Shown in pieces: positions 7,550-16,715 of a stretch of DNA of 53,350 bases; the first letter of the stretch is position 1; the number at the start of each line of letters is the position of its first letter. The position numbers and the translations under genes were made by a program. The notes under the pieces were generated by a model. It was not told the DNA's origin and ran no database searches. It saw nothing but the letters and a program-made list of their open reading frames with translations. Source of the DNA: Actinomycetes bacterium (GTDB lineage: Bacteria; Actinomycetota; Actinomycetes; S36-B12); NCBI GenBank assembly GCA_014190275.1, contig BJGE01000008.1, positions 1 to 53,350 of the forward strand. The letters run 5' to 3'.

Positions 7550-9111
7550 TGAATAAAGAGTCGCCGACACTGCCGCCAATGGGCACCTTTGGATTCCTGC
7601 GCTACACCTGGCGGCAATTAACCAGCATGAAGACGGCACTGATTTTGCTATTTCTGCTGGCCATCGCGAGTGTGCCCGGTTCCATCTTCCCGCAGCGCGG
7701 CAATAATCCACTACTCGTTAATGAGTGGATTGCGGAGAGCCCCACGTTTGGCCCAATCTTTGATGCCATTGGGTTCTTTGACGTCTATTCCGCACCCTGG
7801 TTCGCAGCGGTGTACCTACTTCTCTTCATCTCACTTATCGGGTGTGTTCTACCGCGGACGAAGGTGCACTGGCGAGCGATGTTTGCGCCGCCGCCGCCGG
7901 CGCCTCGTAACCTGCTTCGCCTGCCCGAGTCGATGGCATTTGAAGTAGGGGCGCCGGCTAATGAAGTATTGGCTCGCGGGCGCAGGTACTTTTCAGCGCG
8001 ACGCTGGCGCCTGCTCGAGGCTGACAATTCGATCTCAGCGGAAAAGGGTTTCCTGCGTGAAACGGGTAACTTGCTGTTTCACTTTTCGCTGATATTGATA
8101 CTGGTTGCCATCGCTGTGGGCGGGCTATTTGGCTGGAAAGGCAATGTCATCGTGCGCGAGGGCCAGGGATTTTCCAATACCTTGACGCAATATGACGCTT
8201 GGGGTGGCGGACGATTCACCGGTGCATCGCGGCTCTCGCCATTTTCCTTCGCCCTTGATAATTTTAAGGTTGATTTCGATCGAAGCGAAGCTCAGCGCGG
8301 AGCACCGAGTCTGTTCGAAGCCGATGTTACCTTTCGGCGGGCACCAGGAGCGAGAGTGGAAACTGCGCGTATTGAAGTCAATACTCCACTTGAGATTGAC
8401 GGCGCCAAGGTTTTCTTGGTCGGACATGGTTACGCACCGCATTTCATAGTTCGTGACCTAGGGGGTGCGGTCGTCTTTGATGACTCCGTGGTGTTCCTGC
8501 CGCAGGATGGTAATTTCACCTCAACCGGTGTGCTAAAAATCCCCGATTCCGAACCCCCCTTGGGAATCGAAGGTATTTTCGTCCCGACTGTTGCATCGAA
8601 TAACCTGCGCGGGCCGATTTCAACTTTCCCCGGCCCGGATGATCCTGCGGTGTTCATGTCTGCCTGGCGGGGGGATATGGGGCTGGACGCGGGTGCTCCG
8701 CAAAGTGTTTACCGGCTAGATACCGCGGCCATGGAGCAAATTGGTATCAGGGCTTTGCGCCCGGGTCAGGTCTGGACTCTTGAGGACGGCTCAGGATCAA
8801 TTGAGTTAACCGGCTTTGAACGGTGGGCCTCCTTTCAGATTGCCTTTGACCCGGGTAAGGAGATGGCATTGCTGGGAGCGATACTCGCGATGACCGGTTT
8901 GATGTTGTCCCTGTTCGTTCGCAGGCGTCGGGTCTGGATTGCGGTTGCATCAACTCCGGAAGGAGTTACGGTAGTAGAGGTAGCTGGGTTGGCGCGTATT
9001 GAATCTGCTGACCTGCCGGGAGAATTAGAGTTGATTCGCGCGGCGGTTAGTGATTTATCGCACACGCCGTCGGGAAAGACAGTAATTGATTCGACAGTTG
9101 TGAAGGAGTAG
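7549..9111 (+). CDS. resB: Cytochrome c biogenesis protein ResB
   Basis: The 520-residue protein has three N-terminal transmembrane helices (TALILLFLLAIASVPG, VYLLLFISLIGCVLP, LLFHFSLILILVAIAVGG), a large extracytoplasmic domain, and a final helix near residue 445 followed by RRRRVW. This is the ResB/Ccs1 layout. With CcsB it forms the System II heme handler and synthase that attaches heme to c-type cytochromes. A well-conserved membrane-flanking motif is FPQRGNNP. It is preceded by ccdA with an overlapping stop/start and followed 2 bp later by ccsB. Confidence 0.93.
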   Translation: MNKESPTLPPMGTFGFLRYTWRQLTSMKTALILLFLLAIASVPGSIFPQRGNNPLLVNEWIAESPTFGPIFDAIGFFDVYSAPWFAAVYLLLFISLIGCVLPRTKVHWRAMFAPPPPAPRNLLRLPESMAFEVGAPANEVLARGRRYFSARRWRLLEADNSISAEKGFLRETGNLLFHFSLILILVAIAVGGLFGWKGNVIVREGQGFSNTLTQYDAWGGGRFTGASRLSPFSFALDNFKVDFDRSEAQRGAPSLFEADVTFRRAPGARVETARIEVNTPLEIDGAKVFLVGHGYAPHFIVRDLGGAVVFDDSVVFLPQDGNFTSTGVLKIPDSEPPLGIEGIFVPTVASNNLRGPISTFPGPDDPAVFMSAWRGDMGLDAGAPQSVYRLDTAAMEQIGIRALRPGQVWTLEDGSGSIELTGFERWASFQIAFDPGKEMALLGAILAMTGLMLSLFVRRRRVWIAVASTPEGVTVVEVAGLARIESADLPGELELIRAAVSDLSHTPSGKTVIDSTVVKE

Positions 9112-9113
9112 GT

Positions 9114-10064
9114 GTGAACGCGACTGATTTGGCGGGGGCCAGCAACGCGGCGGTTTACGCCTCAATGTCGACCCTGAGCGTTGCTATGATCGCATTCGCA
9201 ATTTCATTCGCCTCGGGCCGGCGCCGAACCCAACAGGCGCAAACCCAACTGCCGGTATTTGCCTCGATCGGGAGCACCGCGGTGCTAACGAGACCTGAGC
9301 CAAAGGTGCCGGCAGAGGCCGAGGCCGGTCGCATCTTTGCGAATGTCGGGATGTCATTGACCTGGCTGGGCTTTGTGCTGCTGTTCGTCGGGGTGGTGCT
9401 ACGCGGGGTTTGGGCCGGTCGGGTGCCCTGGGGCAACATGTACGAATTCTCGATAACCTCAGCCCTTGGAATTCTCGGTGCTTTTTTGATCGTGTCGCTG
9501 CGCCGTGATGTGCGCTGGCTGGGACTTTTCATCGTCATCCCAACTTTGCTAACCCTGGGCCTAGCGGTGACGGTGTTATATACCGAGGCCGCGCAGTTAG
9601 TGCCGGCACTGAAGTCCTATTGGCTGATTATCCATGTTTCGGCTGCGATCATCTGTTCCGGTGCCTTCACCTTGGCCGCAGCCACCGCCGGTTTGTCTTT
9701 AGTGCAATCGCGTTCCGAACGCCGCGGGAGGTCTGTCTTGGCGAAGGTGCCGTCGGCGGACAAGCTTCGAACCTTGACCTACCGGGTACTTGCCTTTGCT
9801 TTCCCGCTCTGGACTTTCGCGGTGGTTGCTGGAGCCATCTGGGCCGAGAATGCCTGGGGCCGGTATTGGGGCTGGGATCCAAAGGAGACTTGGGCATTTA
9901 TTACCTGGGTTATCTATGCCGCCTACCTGCACGCACGTTCAACGGTGGGCTGGCGCGGGGATCGAGCCTCGTGGGTGGCAATCGCTGGTTGGGGCGCCTT
10001 CATCATCAACTACTTCGGGGTAAATATCTTCATCAACAGCCTGCATTCATACTCTGGGGTTTAG
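9114..10064 (+). CDS. ccsB: Cytochrome c biogenesis protein CcsB (CcsA/ResC family)
   Basis: The 316-residue multi-pass protein carries the heme-binding tryptophan-rich WWD-type signature (WGRYWGWDPKETWAF) near residue 250 and conserved histidines in flanking loops (WLIIHVSAA, NSLHSYSGV). It is the partner of ResB in System II cytochrome c synthesis. The GTG start follows a GAAGGAG. It is the last gene of the resA-ccdA-resB-ccsB operon; the following genes are on the other strand. Confidence 0.94.
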   Translation: MNATDLAGASNAAVYASMSTLSVAMIAFAISFASGRRRTQQAQTQLPVFASIGSTAVLTRPEPKVPAEAEAGRIFANVGMSLTWLGFVLLFVGVVLRGVWAGRVPWGNMYEFSITSALGILGAFLIVSLRRDVRWLGLFIVIPTLLTLGLAVTVLYTEAAQLVPALKSYWLIIHVSAAIICSGAFTLAAATAGLSLVQSRSERRGRSVLAKVPSADKLRTLTYRVLAFAFPLWTFAVVAGAIWAENAWGRYWGWDPKETWAFITWVIYAAYLHARSTVGWRGDRASWVAIAGWGAFIINYFGVNIFINSLHSYSGV

Positions 10065-10084
10065 TCATCCAGCAGCGCTAAACC
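10058..10084. terminator. Hairpin spanning the stop codons of convergent ccsB and PLDc_N genes
   Basis: GGTTTAG (10058-10064) and CTAAACC (10078-10084) form a 7-bp stem. The TAG stops of both convergent genes lie in its arms. There is no T-run on either side, so an intrinsic terminator role is only suggested. Confidence 0.35.
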
Positions 10085-10386
10085 TCGCCGCGGCGCTCCC
10101 GCATCCGCCGGCGCCACGCTTCTTCGTCTAGACCTTTTAGAAACTTGGGATCATCATCGGGTGCCATCGGACCGCGGCGCCGGAATACCCCACCGTTGGT
10201 TGGGCGCGGGCGGCCCAGGAAGAACCACAAGATCCCGCCGATGATCGGGATGAGCACCACCAAGGCTAGCCAGAGCAGTTTCGGCAGGGTGCGGGCTTCT
10301 AGTCTTGGGGTGCGTAACACGTCAATGATGAATGAGATGTACAAAGCAACCAGAACTAACACCCCGAGAACTCGAAGCATGTGCAC
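10078..10386 (-). CDS. PLDc_N domain membrane protein
   Basis: The 102-residue protein has two transmembrane helices (VLGVLVLVALYISFIIDVL and LLWLALVVLIPIIGGILWFFLGRP) followed by a charged cytoplasmic tail. This matches the phospholipase D N-terminal-type (PLDc_N) short membrane proteins that lie between ccsB and menA in actinomycetes. The function is unknown; no PLD catalytic HKD motif is present. Confidence 0.82.
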   Translation of the reverse strand: MHMLRVLGVLVLVALYISFIIDVLRTPRLEARTLPKLLWLALVVLIPIIGGILWFFLGRPRPTNGGVFRRRGPMAPDDDPKFLKGLDEEAWRRRMRERRGEV

Positions 10387-10508
10387 ACCTCCTGGCTCGT
10401 GCTCCCAATGGTTTACCGGTCATCTTGCCCCGTCACAATAACGCGTATGGGCGTTACCCGCTAAAGGTGGTTTGGCGTTGGCCCCACCAAGGGCCGTACG
10501 CTGGGCTA

Positions 10509-10832
10509 GTGAAGTCCTCAAGATGGGCAATTATTCGTTTCACCGTGCTGCGGGTGCTGCTGTTTGCCTTGGCTTGGCTGCTGCTCCAATTGACGACTCC
10601 ATTGCGCGGCCTAAGTGCCGCAGTAGTTGCTCTCCTGATTTCCGGGGTGATAAGCATCGTGGTACTGAATAAGCAGCGCGCCGCCATGGGTGTCACCGTG
10701 GCCGAATTTTTCGGCCGGATTAATTCGCGGATTGAAGCATCCACCCGAGCCGAAGACGAAGAGGACGACAATCGTCGGCTAAGCCAAGGCGATCAAGAGG
10801 CCAAGGCCGAGACCGTAGATAAGAACGAGTAG
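10509..10832 (+). CDS. DUF4229 family membrane protein
   Basis: I place the start at GTG 10509 (107 residues). The longer track ORF from 10332 would run antisense through the PLDc_N gene and adds unconserved sequence. The protein has two helices (FTVLRVLLFALAWLLLQL and AAVVALLISGVISIVVL), then a highly charged tail (RAEDEEDDNRR). DUF4229 proteins occur beside menA in actinomycetes; the function is unknown. Its 3' end overlaps the convergent menA gene by 54 bp (10779-10832). Confidence 0.72.
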   Translation: MKSSRWAIIRFTVLRVLLFALAWLLLQLTTPLRGLSAAVVALLISGVISIVVLNKQRAAMGVTVAEFFGRINSRIEASTRAEDEEDDNRRLSQGDQEAKAETVDKNE

Positions 10833-11648
10833 GCCGGTTTTTTTCAAGGCGGGAATGAGTGCGGTGCCTCCTGCGCCGCCCAGTACCAAGCGAATCGGCG
10901 CCATTACTAAGACTGCAAGTGCCAGCATTATGAGCCAGGATAAAAATGCGGCGACCAGAACAGTTGTTGTTGCAGCGGTTGCTATGCACGCAACATAAAG
11001 TAATCGGGTGCGATGATCCCCGAGCCTAACCGCCAACGTGTATTTACCAACTTCCTGATCACCGGGTAGGTCGCGCAGGTTATTTGTAATTAGCACTGCG
11101 CAGGCGAGCGCACCTACGCCGATGGATGCGGTGACCGCTGCGAGGGTAATGGTTTCGGACTGCACGTAGAAAGTACCTACAACAGGCACAACCCCGAAGA
11201 AGACGAGGACGAAAACCTCACCTAGTCCGTGGTATCCATATGGCTTCGGGCCACCTGTATAGAGCCAAGCCGCAGCGACACATGCTGCGCCAACAAGCAA
11301 GAGCCACCAAGCCAAGGTGGCGAGAACCAGCGCCAGCCCGGCAAGGCAGGCAGTGCCAAATGCGATGAAAGCAGCGAGGCGGACGGTCTGCGGGCGCGCC
11401 AACTGCTGGCCGACAAGACGAACCGGACCCACGCGCTTATTGTCAGTGCCGCGGATTCCGTCGCTGTAATCATTGGCGAAGTTAACGCCGACCTGCAGCG
11501 CTAATGCGACGACCAGGGCCAGCCCGGCGCGGTCAACTCTGAGGGAGTCCAGGTTGATGGCGAGGCCGGTGCCGACAACAACGGGAGCTATCGCCGCCGG
11601 CAAGGTGCGTGGACGCGAGCCCTCGACCCATTGTCCTAACGTTGCCAT
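10779..11648 (-). CDS. menA: 1,4-dihydroxy-2-naphthoate polyprenyltransferase
   Basis: The 289-residue UbiA-family membrane enzyme attaches the polyprenyl chain to DHNA to make demethylmenaquinone. The first Asp-rich motif is NFANDYSDGIRGTD near residue 57 and the second is DLPGDQEVGKYTLAVRLGD near 193. Both are followed by transmembrane helices, about eight in all. The N-terminal WVEGSRPRTLPAAIAPV is typical of actinobacterial MenA. It overlaps the 3' end of menE upstream by 13 bp and probably shares its transcript. Its own 3' end overlaps the convergent DUF4229 gene. Confidence 0.94.
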   Translation of the reverse strand: MATLGQWVEGSRPRTLPAAIAPVVVGTGLAINLDSLRVDRAGLALVVALALQVGVNFANDYSDGIRGTDNKRVGPVRLVGQQLARPQTVRLAAFIAFGTACLAGLALVLATLAWWLLLVGAACVAAAWLYTGGPKPYGYHGLGEVFVLVFFGVVPVVGTFYVQSETITLAAVTASIGVGALACAVLITNNLRDLPGDQEVGKYTLAVRLGDHRTRLLYVACIATAATTTVLVAAFLSWLIMLALAVLVMAPIRLVLGGAGGTALIPALKKTGLLVLIYGLGLGLLIALA

Positions 11649-12844
11649 GGCAGCCTTCCGGATTGCGTCGCGAGGGTAATTAGCCGCACTCGGTCTACCT
11701 TGCCATTCGGCAGCATCGGGAGCTCAGTTAGTGCAATAACATGACAAGGTACCGCCGCTGGCCCGAGTCGTTGTTGCACGTTGGTCTTTATGGCACCCTC
11801 GAGAGCCGGGCCCCCGGTGGTTTCGATCGCCGCTACCAATACCAGTTGGTCATCGGGCCCGGGAACACTAAAGACCACGACGTCAGCCACTTTGCCCATA
11901 TCAGCTATCACCTGCTCCACCGCGGTTACGGAGACATTGACACCGTTGATGATGATCGCGTCATCAGTACGACCAATTACTCTTACGAGGCCGGTGTCAT
12001 CGACGCTGCCGTGGTCACTTGTGATGAACCCATCCGCGGTGAAGGCAGTGCGCGATAATTCGGGGGCCAGCCGGTAGCCGGCAGCCAGCATGGGCCCGTT
12101 GATCACCAAGGTCCCGTAGGAGTCCGAAGAGATGTGCACTCTTACTCCGGGTAGGGGTTTACCATCAAAAACACAGCCACCTGATGTCTCGGTCATGCCG
12201 TACGAAGTGATCAAGCTCACCCGATGCTGCACAGCGAGTGCCCGGGTGCGAGCGGCAAGGGGTCCGGCACCGACCAAGATCAACGCGCACGCCTGTAGCG
12301 CTGCGATGCCGAGGTCATCGGCGAGTAGGCGGCGGAGCTGGGCGGTCACGAGGGAAACATGAATCTGGCCGCCACTTGCTCGCTCGACCGCGTCGGCAAA
12401 AACTGCTGGGGTGAAGGGCTGGGCGCCACCCAAACTGGCTACCGCAATTGGGTCATTGCCACTGGCGATGGCTCGAACCGCGACATTTAAGCCACCCATG
12501 GAATGCAGGGGCAAGGCGGCTATCCACTGGGCGCGCGGACCGTTGATGGCACCGTCAAGGGCGGTGAGGCCGGCCCCGGTCAGCAGCACGCCTTTTGGCA
12601 TCCCCATAGAGCCCGAGGTGGCAATTACCACTGCAACATCCTCGGATTCAAGCGGCTGGCCGGGGTCATCAGGGCGGGTGGCGCTGCGTAGGCGATCGAC
12701 GTAGTCCGGTGAGATGGTGGCGGTGACCGCGGGGAGCGGGGCAATAGCCGGCCCGGCGCCGGTAATGGCTAGGCGTAGTGGGTCCAGTAATGCCGCTAGG
12801 CCGGCGGGGCCGGGTGGCACTAGAACCGAAGTGAGTGGACGCAT
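11636..12844 (-). CDS. menE: o-succinylbenzoate-CoA ligase
   Basis: The adenylate-forming enzyme of about 402 residues is shorter than long-chain ligases, as usual for actinobacterial MenE. It activates o-succinylbenzoate to OSB-CoA. Motifs are [16 protein letters not shown] (A3), [10 protein letters not shown] (A5), [17 protein letters not shown] (A8) and LPNGKVDRV (A10 lysine). I chose the internal ATG at 12844 ([11 protein letters not shown]), since the track start at 12883 would overlap the menB start codon. It is divergent from menB with a gap of about 37 bp. Confidence 0.9.
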   Translation of the reverse strand: MRPLTSVLVPPGPAGLAALLDPLRLAITGAGPAIAPLPAVTATISPDYVDRLRSATRPDDPGQPLESEDVAVVIATSGSMGMPKGVLLTGAGLTALDGAINGPRAQWIAALPLHSMGGLNVAVRAIASGNDPIAVASLGGAQPFTPAVFADAVERASGGQIHVSLVTAQLRRLLADDLGIAALQACALILVGAGPLAARTRALAVQHRVSLITSYGMTETSGGCVFDGKPLPGVRVHISSDSYGTLVINGPMLAAGYRLAPELSRTAFTADGFITSDHGSVDDTGLVRVIGRTDDAIIINGVNVSVTAVEQVIADMGKVADVVVFSVPGPDDQLVLVAAIETTGGPALEGAIKTNVQQRLGPAAVPCHVIALTELPMLPNGKVDRVRLITLATQSGRLPWQR

Positions 12845-12881
12845 CGCTCCGAGCGTAGGACGTCGCGATAGCGTTCCCGAC

Positions 12882-13814
12882 ATGGATACCCGTACCCGAT
12901 ACCTATTGCCGCCGGTGGTACCCGCTGGGTCACCAGCTTTGACCGACCCCGCTTATTCGTCGATCACCCCCGGCTGTCAGTGGCGTCAGATCGGGGAGTA
13001 TCAGGACATCCGCCTTGAAGTTTCAGTCGGTGCGGACGTAGGCATCGTGAAAATAACCATAAATAGGCCAGAGAAGCGCAACGCATTCAGGCCACCGACA
13101 CTATTTGAATTAAGTGATGCCCTGAATTACGCGCGCGATGACGACTCCATAGGCGTCATTATCTTGACCGGGCAGGGCGACTGGGCATTTTGTTCCGGCG
13201 GTGACCAAGTTATCCGGGGTAACGACGGCTACCTCGGTGATGATGAAGTTGCTAAACGCGGGATTGGTCGACTAAATGTCCTGGACCTGCAGGTCCAGAT
13301 TCGCCGCACGCCGAAACCGGTAATTGCAATGGTGGCGGGCTATGCCATCGGTGGTGGGCATGTGCTTCATGTTGTTTGTGACTTGACCATCGCCTCGGAT
13401 AACGCGCGTTTTGGCCAGACCGGCCCGAAAGTGGGGTCCTTTGATGGTGGCTATGGTTCTGGATTACTCGCGGCCACCATCGGGCAAAAGCGCTCGCGAG
13501 AAGTCTGGTACACCTGCCGGCAGTACGGTGCCGAGCAAGCGTACGACTGGGGCCTGGTTAATTCCGTCGTGCCGATCGCTGATCTTGAAATCGAAACTGT
13601 GGCTTGGGCACGTCAGATGCTTGACATGTCCCCGCTGGCCCTGCGCATGCTTAAGGCATCGCACAATGCGGCCGACGACGGCCTCGCCGGAGTACAACAA
13701 CTTGCCGGTGATGCAACCTTGTTGTTCTACATGACAGCGGAGGCCCAAGAGGGTCGCGATGCGTACAAAGAAAAGCGTGAGCCCGACTTCCGCCAATTCC
13801 CCAAGCGCCCTTAA
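12882..13814 (+). CDS. menB: 1,4-dihydroxy-2-naphthoyl-CoA synthase
   Basis: The 310-residue crotonase-family enzyme condenses OSB-CoA to DHNA-CoA. Diagnostic blocks are [18 protein letters not shown] (oxyanion region), [16 protein letters not shown], and [15 protein letters not shown] with the catalytic aspartate. The start is ATG 12882 ([11 protein letters not shown]); the longer track ORF runs antisense to menE. No clear Shine-Dalgarno is seen, so the message may be leaderless. It is followed 6 bp later by menC. Confidence 0.95.
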   Translation: MDTRTRYLLPPVVPAGSPALTDPAYSSITPGCQWRQIGEYQDIRLEVSVGADVGIVKITINRPEKRNAFRPPTLFELSDALNYARDDDSIGVIILTGQGDWAFCSGGDQVIRGNDGYLGDDEVAKRGIGRLNVLDLQVQIRRTPKPVIAMVAGYAIGGGHVLHVVCDLTIASDNARFGQTGPKVGSFDGGYGSGLLAATIGQKRSREVWYTCRQYGAEQAYDWGLVNSVVPIADLEIETVAWARQMLDMSPLALRMLKASHNAADDGLAGVQQLAGDATLLFYMTAEAQEGRDAYKEKREPDFRQFPKRP

Positions 13815-13820
13815 CCCCGC

Positions 13821-14843
13821 ATGCCCGATCAGCAATTGCAGGCTCTGCTCGAAACGGCGGTGGTATTCGGGTTGCCTATGAAACGCGCATTTCGTGGTGT
13901 AATGATGCGCGAGGGTGTATTGATAAAAGGCCCCTCGGGGTGGGGTGAATTCGCACCATTTGATGACTACACCGACACCGCGGCGTCCCGGTGGCTTGAC
14001 TGTGCCATCGAATCAGCATTTGGCACTTGGCCGGAGCCCAAACGGGAAATGGTGCTTGTCAACGCGATCATCCCCGGGGTGGGCTCAGCAGAGGCGGCGG
14101 CTTTAACTCGCTCGGCGGTCCTCGATAACGGGTGTCATTGCATCAAAATAAAAGTCGGTGGCACCTTGGCCGATGACGAAGCTCGGGTTGCGGCGGTACG
14201 CGATGTACTAGATACCGCGTTGGGTCGCGGTGTTGGGTCAATCCGAATCGACGCTAACGCAGGTTGGTCGGTAGCCGAAGCGGTGAAGGCACTAAGGCGA
14301 CTTGGTGAATATGGACTTGAATATGTCGAACAGCCGTGTGCGGATTTGGCCGATGTCCGGCAGGTGCGAGGCCAGGTGTCGGTACCCATCGCACTCGATG
14401 AAGCGATAAGAGGTGCGGTTGACCCGGCGGCACTGGATCTGCGGGGTTTCGCCGACATCGCAATCATCAAAGTGGCACCACTTGGTGGGGTGCGGGCCAG
14501 CCTCCGGCTGGTCGAGCAACTGGCGATGCCGGTAGTCATCAGTGGATCACTTGACTCATCTGTCGGCCTAGCGGCTGCTACCGCATTGGCTGGAGCCCTT
14601 GGCACCACAAGTGCTTGTGGCCTGGGCACGGGAACCTTGCTTGCTGCCGACCTAGTTGAACAGCCGGTGGTGCCGGTGGGCGGAATGATCAAAGTTGAGC
14701 GGGTTGCCCCGGAGCTGGGGGCACTGATGAGGGCGCGTGATCATATTTCCTGCGATCGCGCAATTTGGTGGCGTGCCCGCTTGGCTGCGGCCTGGTACGC
14801 CGGTTCGAGTAAGCGCACCGGGCCGCTTATCGGCAGTTTGTGA
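13821..14843 (+). CDS. menC: o-succinylbenzoate synthase
   Basis: This 340-residue enolase-superfamily enzyme dehydrates SHCHC to o-succinylbenzoate. It shows the catalytic CIKIKVGG lysine block near residue 110, metal ligands in IDANAGW, YVEQPC and ALDEAI, and the second lysine in IAIIKVAPLGG. The C-terminal block SGSLDSSVGLAAA is also typical. It lies between menB and menD in the same direction, so a menBCD transcription unit is likely. Confidence 0.92.
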   Translation: MPDQQLQALLETAVVFGLPMKRAFRGVMMREGVLIKGPSGWGEFAPFDDYTDTAASRWLDCAIESAFGTWPEPKREMVLVNAIIPGVGSAEAAALTRSAVLDNGCHCIKIKVGGTLADDEARVAAVRDVLDTALGRGVGSIRIDANAGWSVAEAVKALRRLGEYGLEYVEQPCADLADVRQVRGQVSVPIALDEAIRGAVDPAALDLRGFADIAIIKVAPLGGVRASLRLVEQLAMPVVISGSLDSSVGLAAATALAGALGTTSACGLGTGTLLAADLVEQPVVPVGGMIKVERVAPELGALMRARDHISCDRAIWWRARLAAAWYAGSSKRTGPLIGSL

Positions 14844-14885
14844 CCTGTTCCGCGGTGAGTGCACTTGGCATGAAAGGCTGACCCA

Positions 14886-16664
14886 ATGAATGCATCGACG
14901 GTTCAAGCGAGAGTCTTCGTCGATGAGTTGATCAGGTGCGGCATCACGGATTATGTGCTTGCCCCCGGTTCGCGCTCTGCCCCGTTGGCTTTTGCGCTCG
15001 CGGCCGCGGAGCAGCGCGGTGAAATCGTCCTGCATGTGCGCCTGGACGAACGAAGTGCCGGCTACCTGGCACTCGGCCTGGGCAAAGTCTCCGGAGTGCC
15101 GGCGGTGGTTGTTACCACTTCGGGCACGGCTGCGGTCAATTTGCATCCGGCGGTTGTCGAGGCGGATGAGTCGAATATCCCGCTAATTGCATTGACCGCC
15201 GATCGGCCGCCGCTGTTGCGCGGCGTCGGAGCCAATCAAAGTATTGCGCAGAGCGATGTTTATGGCGGGTCAGTCCGGCTTGCGATAGATCTGGGAGTTG
15301 GCGTTGATCCAGCCAAAGATGTGCGCTACTGGCGGTCCAGCGTCTCGCGGGTGGTAGCCGCAGCCACGGACGCATGGCGACCGGGGCCGGTCCACGTGAA
15401 CATGCCATTTGCCGATCCGCTTGTCCCTGATTTGATAGATGACGATACCCCGGTCACCGCACTCGGTGGCCGTAACGATGGGCGGGCTAACGGGCGCCCC
15501 TGGACAGCTGATGCTCGATTTGTGGCGGGGATGAGTACCCCACTTGATGACGTAATCGGTGTCATCTTGGAAGACAATGAAGTGCCAGCGCGCGGAATTA
15601 TCTTTGTCGGTGATCACTGCGATTCTGAATCCATGGGTTTAATAGATGATCTCGGTGATGCACTCGGCTGGCCGATTATCGGCGAGCCAAGCGGAAATGT
15701 GTCGGATTGTGATACTTCACTTTCACACGGTGCATTGATAGTTGCCGATGCGGACTTTGTCGCCACCCATTTACCGGACGTGGTCCTCACGGTGGGGCGC
15801 GTTGGCCTGAGCCGCGCGGTATTGCGCATGATCGCAAATGCGCCGTTGCATATTGCAGTTGATCCGCAGCCGAATTGGAGCGACCCCACTCGATCGGCGG
15901 ACATAGTTATTGCGGGAGTGCCCTTACCACCAGAGAATGCAGCGGTCTACCCCCAGTGGCTGGAGGCATGGCAGGGGGCCGATGTCCTTGCCGCCGCAGC
16001 GGTCGAAACCGTGCTAGCCGCCACCGGTGAGCAACTGACCGGTATGCAGATTGCGCGGGTTACCTGCAGCGCGGTTCCCGCCGGTGGCATGTTGTTCCTC
16101 GGGGCATCATCGCAGGTGCGGCATGTATTTAACCTGGCATCATCTTTTGTTAGCGAAGCAATAGTCATGGGCAATCGCGGCACTTCAGGGATAGATGGTG
16201 CTATCTCCTCGGCTTGGGGGGCCGCATTGTCCATGCAGCGCGGTGATGATGCGGACAATCCGACTTGGGCGATTGCCCTAGTTGGAGATCAGACTTTTCT
16301 GTATGACACCAACGCCTTGCTGGTGCCCGCCGGTGAGCCCCGACCGAATTTAGTGATTGTGGTCGCTGACAACGACGGTGGCGGAATCTTCTCGCAACTC
16401 GAGCAAGGCGAACCGCGCTTCATCGACTCATTCGATCGGGTATTTGCGGTGCCTTTGGGTGCTGATATCGGAGCGATTGCTGCGGCGCTGCAGGTGCCAA
16501 CACAGGTGGTGGAAACCGCCGCCGATCTCGAGCGGGCATTGGCGGGTGCGATCACCGCTGGTGGAGTGCAAGTGGTGGTTGCTCGTACCTGTTCTCGAAG
16601 CGCTGAAGCCACCGCTTGGCAGGCCCTGCGCGATGCAGTCCGTGCAGCTTTGGGTTCCGCGTAG
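14886..16664 (+). CDS. menD: SEPHCHC synthase
   Basis: The 592-residue thiamine diphosphate enzyme joins isochorismate and 2-oxoglutarate (2-succinyl-5-enolpyruvyl-6-hydroxy-3-cyclohexene-1-carboxylate synthase). The N-terminal pyrimidine-binding domain has APGSRSAPLAFAL, RLDERSAGYLALG and TTSGTAAVNLHPAV. The C-terminal diphosphate domain has GNRGTSGIDGAISSA and the VGDQTFLYDTNALL..NDGGGIFS metal-binding stretch. Length and order fit the family. The upstream gene is menC, 42 bp away; the convergent neighbour is menF. Confidence 0.95.
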   Translation: MNASTVQARVFVDELIRCGITDYVLAPGSRSAPLAFALAAAEQRGEIVLHVRLDERSAGYLALGLGKVSGVPAVVVTTSGTAAVNLHPAVVEADESNIPLIALTADRPPLLRGVGANQSIAQSDVYGGSVRLAIDLGVGVDPAKDVRYWRSSVSRVVAAATDAWRPGPVHVNMPFADPLVPDLIDDDTPVTALGGRNDGRANGRPWTADARFVAGMSTPLDDVIGVILEDNEVPARGIIFVGDHCDSESMGLIDDLGDALGWPIIGEPSGNVSDCDTSLSHGALIVADADFVATHLPDVVLTVGRVGLSRAVLRMIANAPLHIAVDPQPNWSDPTRSADIVIAGVPLPPENAAVYPQWLEAWQGADVLAAAAVETVLAATGEQLTGMQIARVTCSAVPAGGMLFLGASSQVRHVFNLASSFVSEAIVMGNRGTSGIDGAISSAWGAALSMQRGDDADNPTWAIALVGDQTFLYDTNALLVPAGEPRPNLVIVVADNDGGGIFSQLEQGEPRFIDSFDRVFAVPLGADIGAIAAALQVPTQVVETAADLERALAGAITAGGVQVVVARTCSRSAEATAWQALRDAVRAALGSA

Positions 16665-16715
16665 CCGATTAAGGGTGAGAGCGAACGGCCCACGTGTTAG
16701 CGGCAGATTCAACTG

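Noticed and set aside
10332-10508. Longer N-terminus of the DUF4229 ORF
   Set aside because: It runs antisense through the 5' part of the PLDc_N gene and its promoter, and adds no conserved sequence.
12714-12881. Longer N-terminus of menB in the track ORF
   Set aside because: It is antisense to men[12 protein letters not shown] at 12882 fits the family start.
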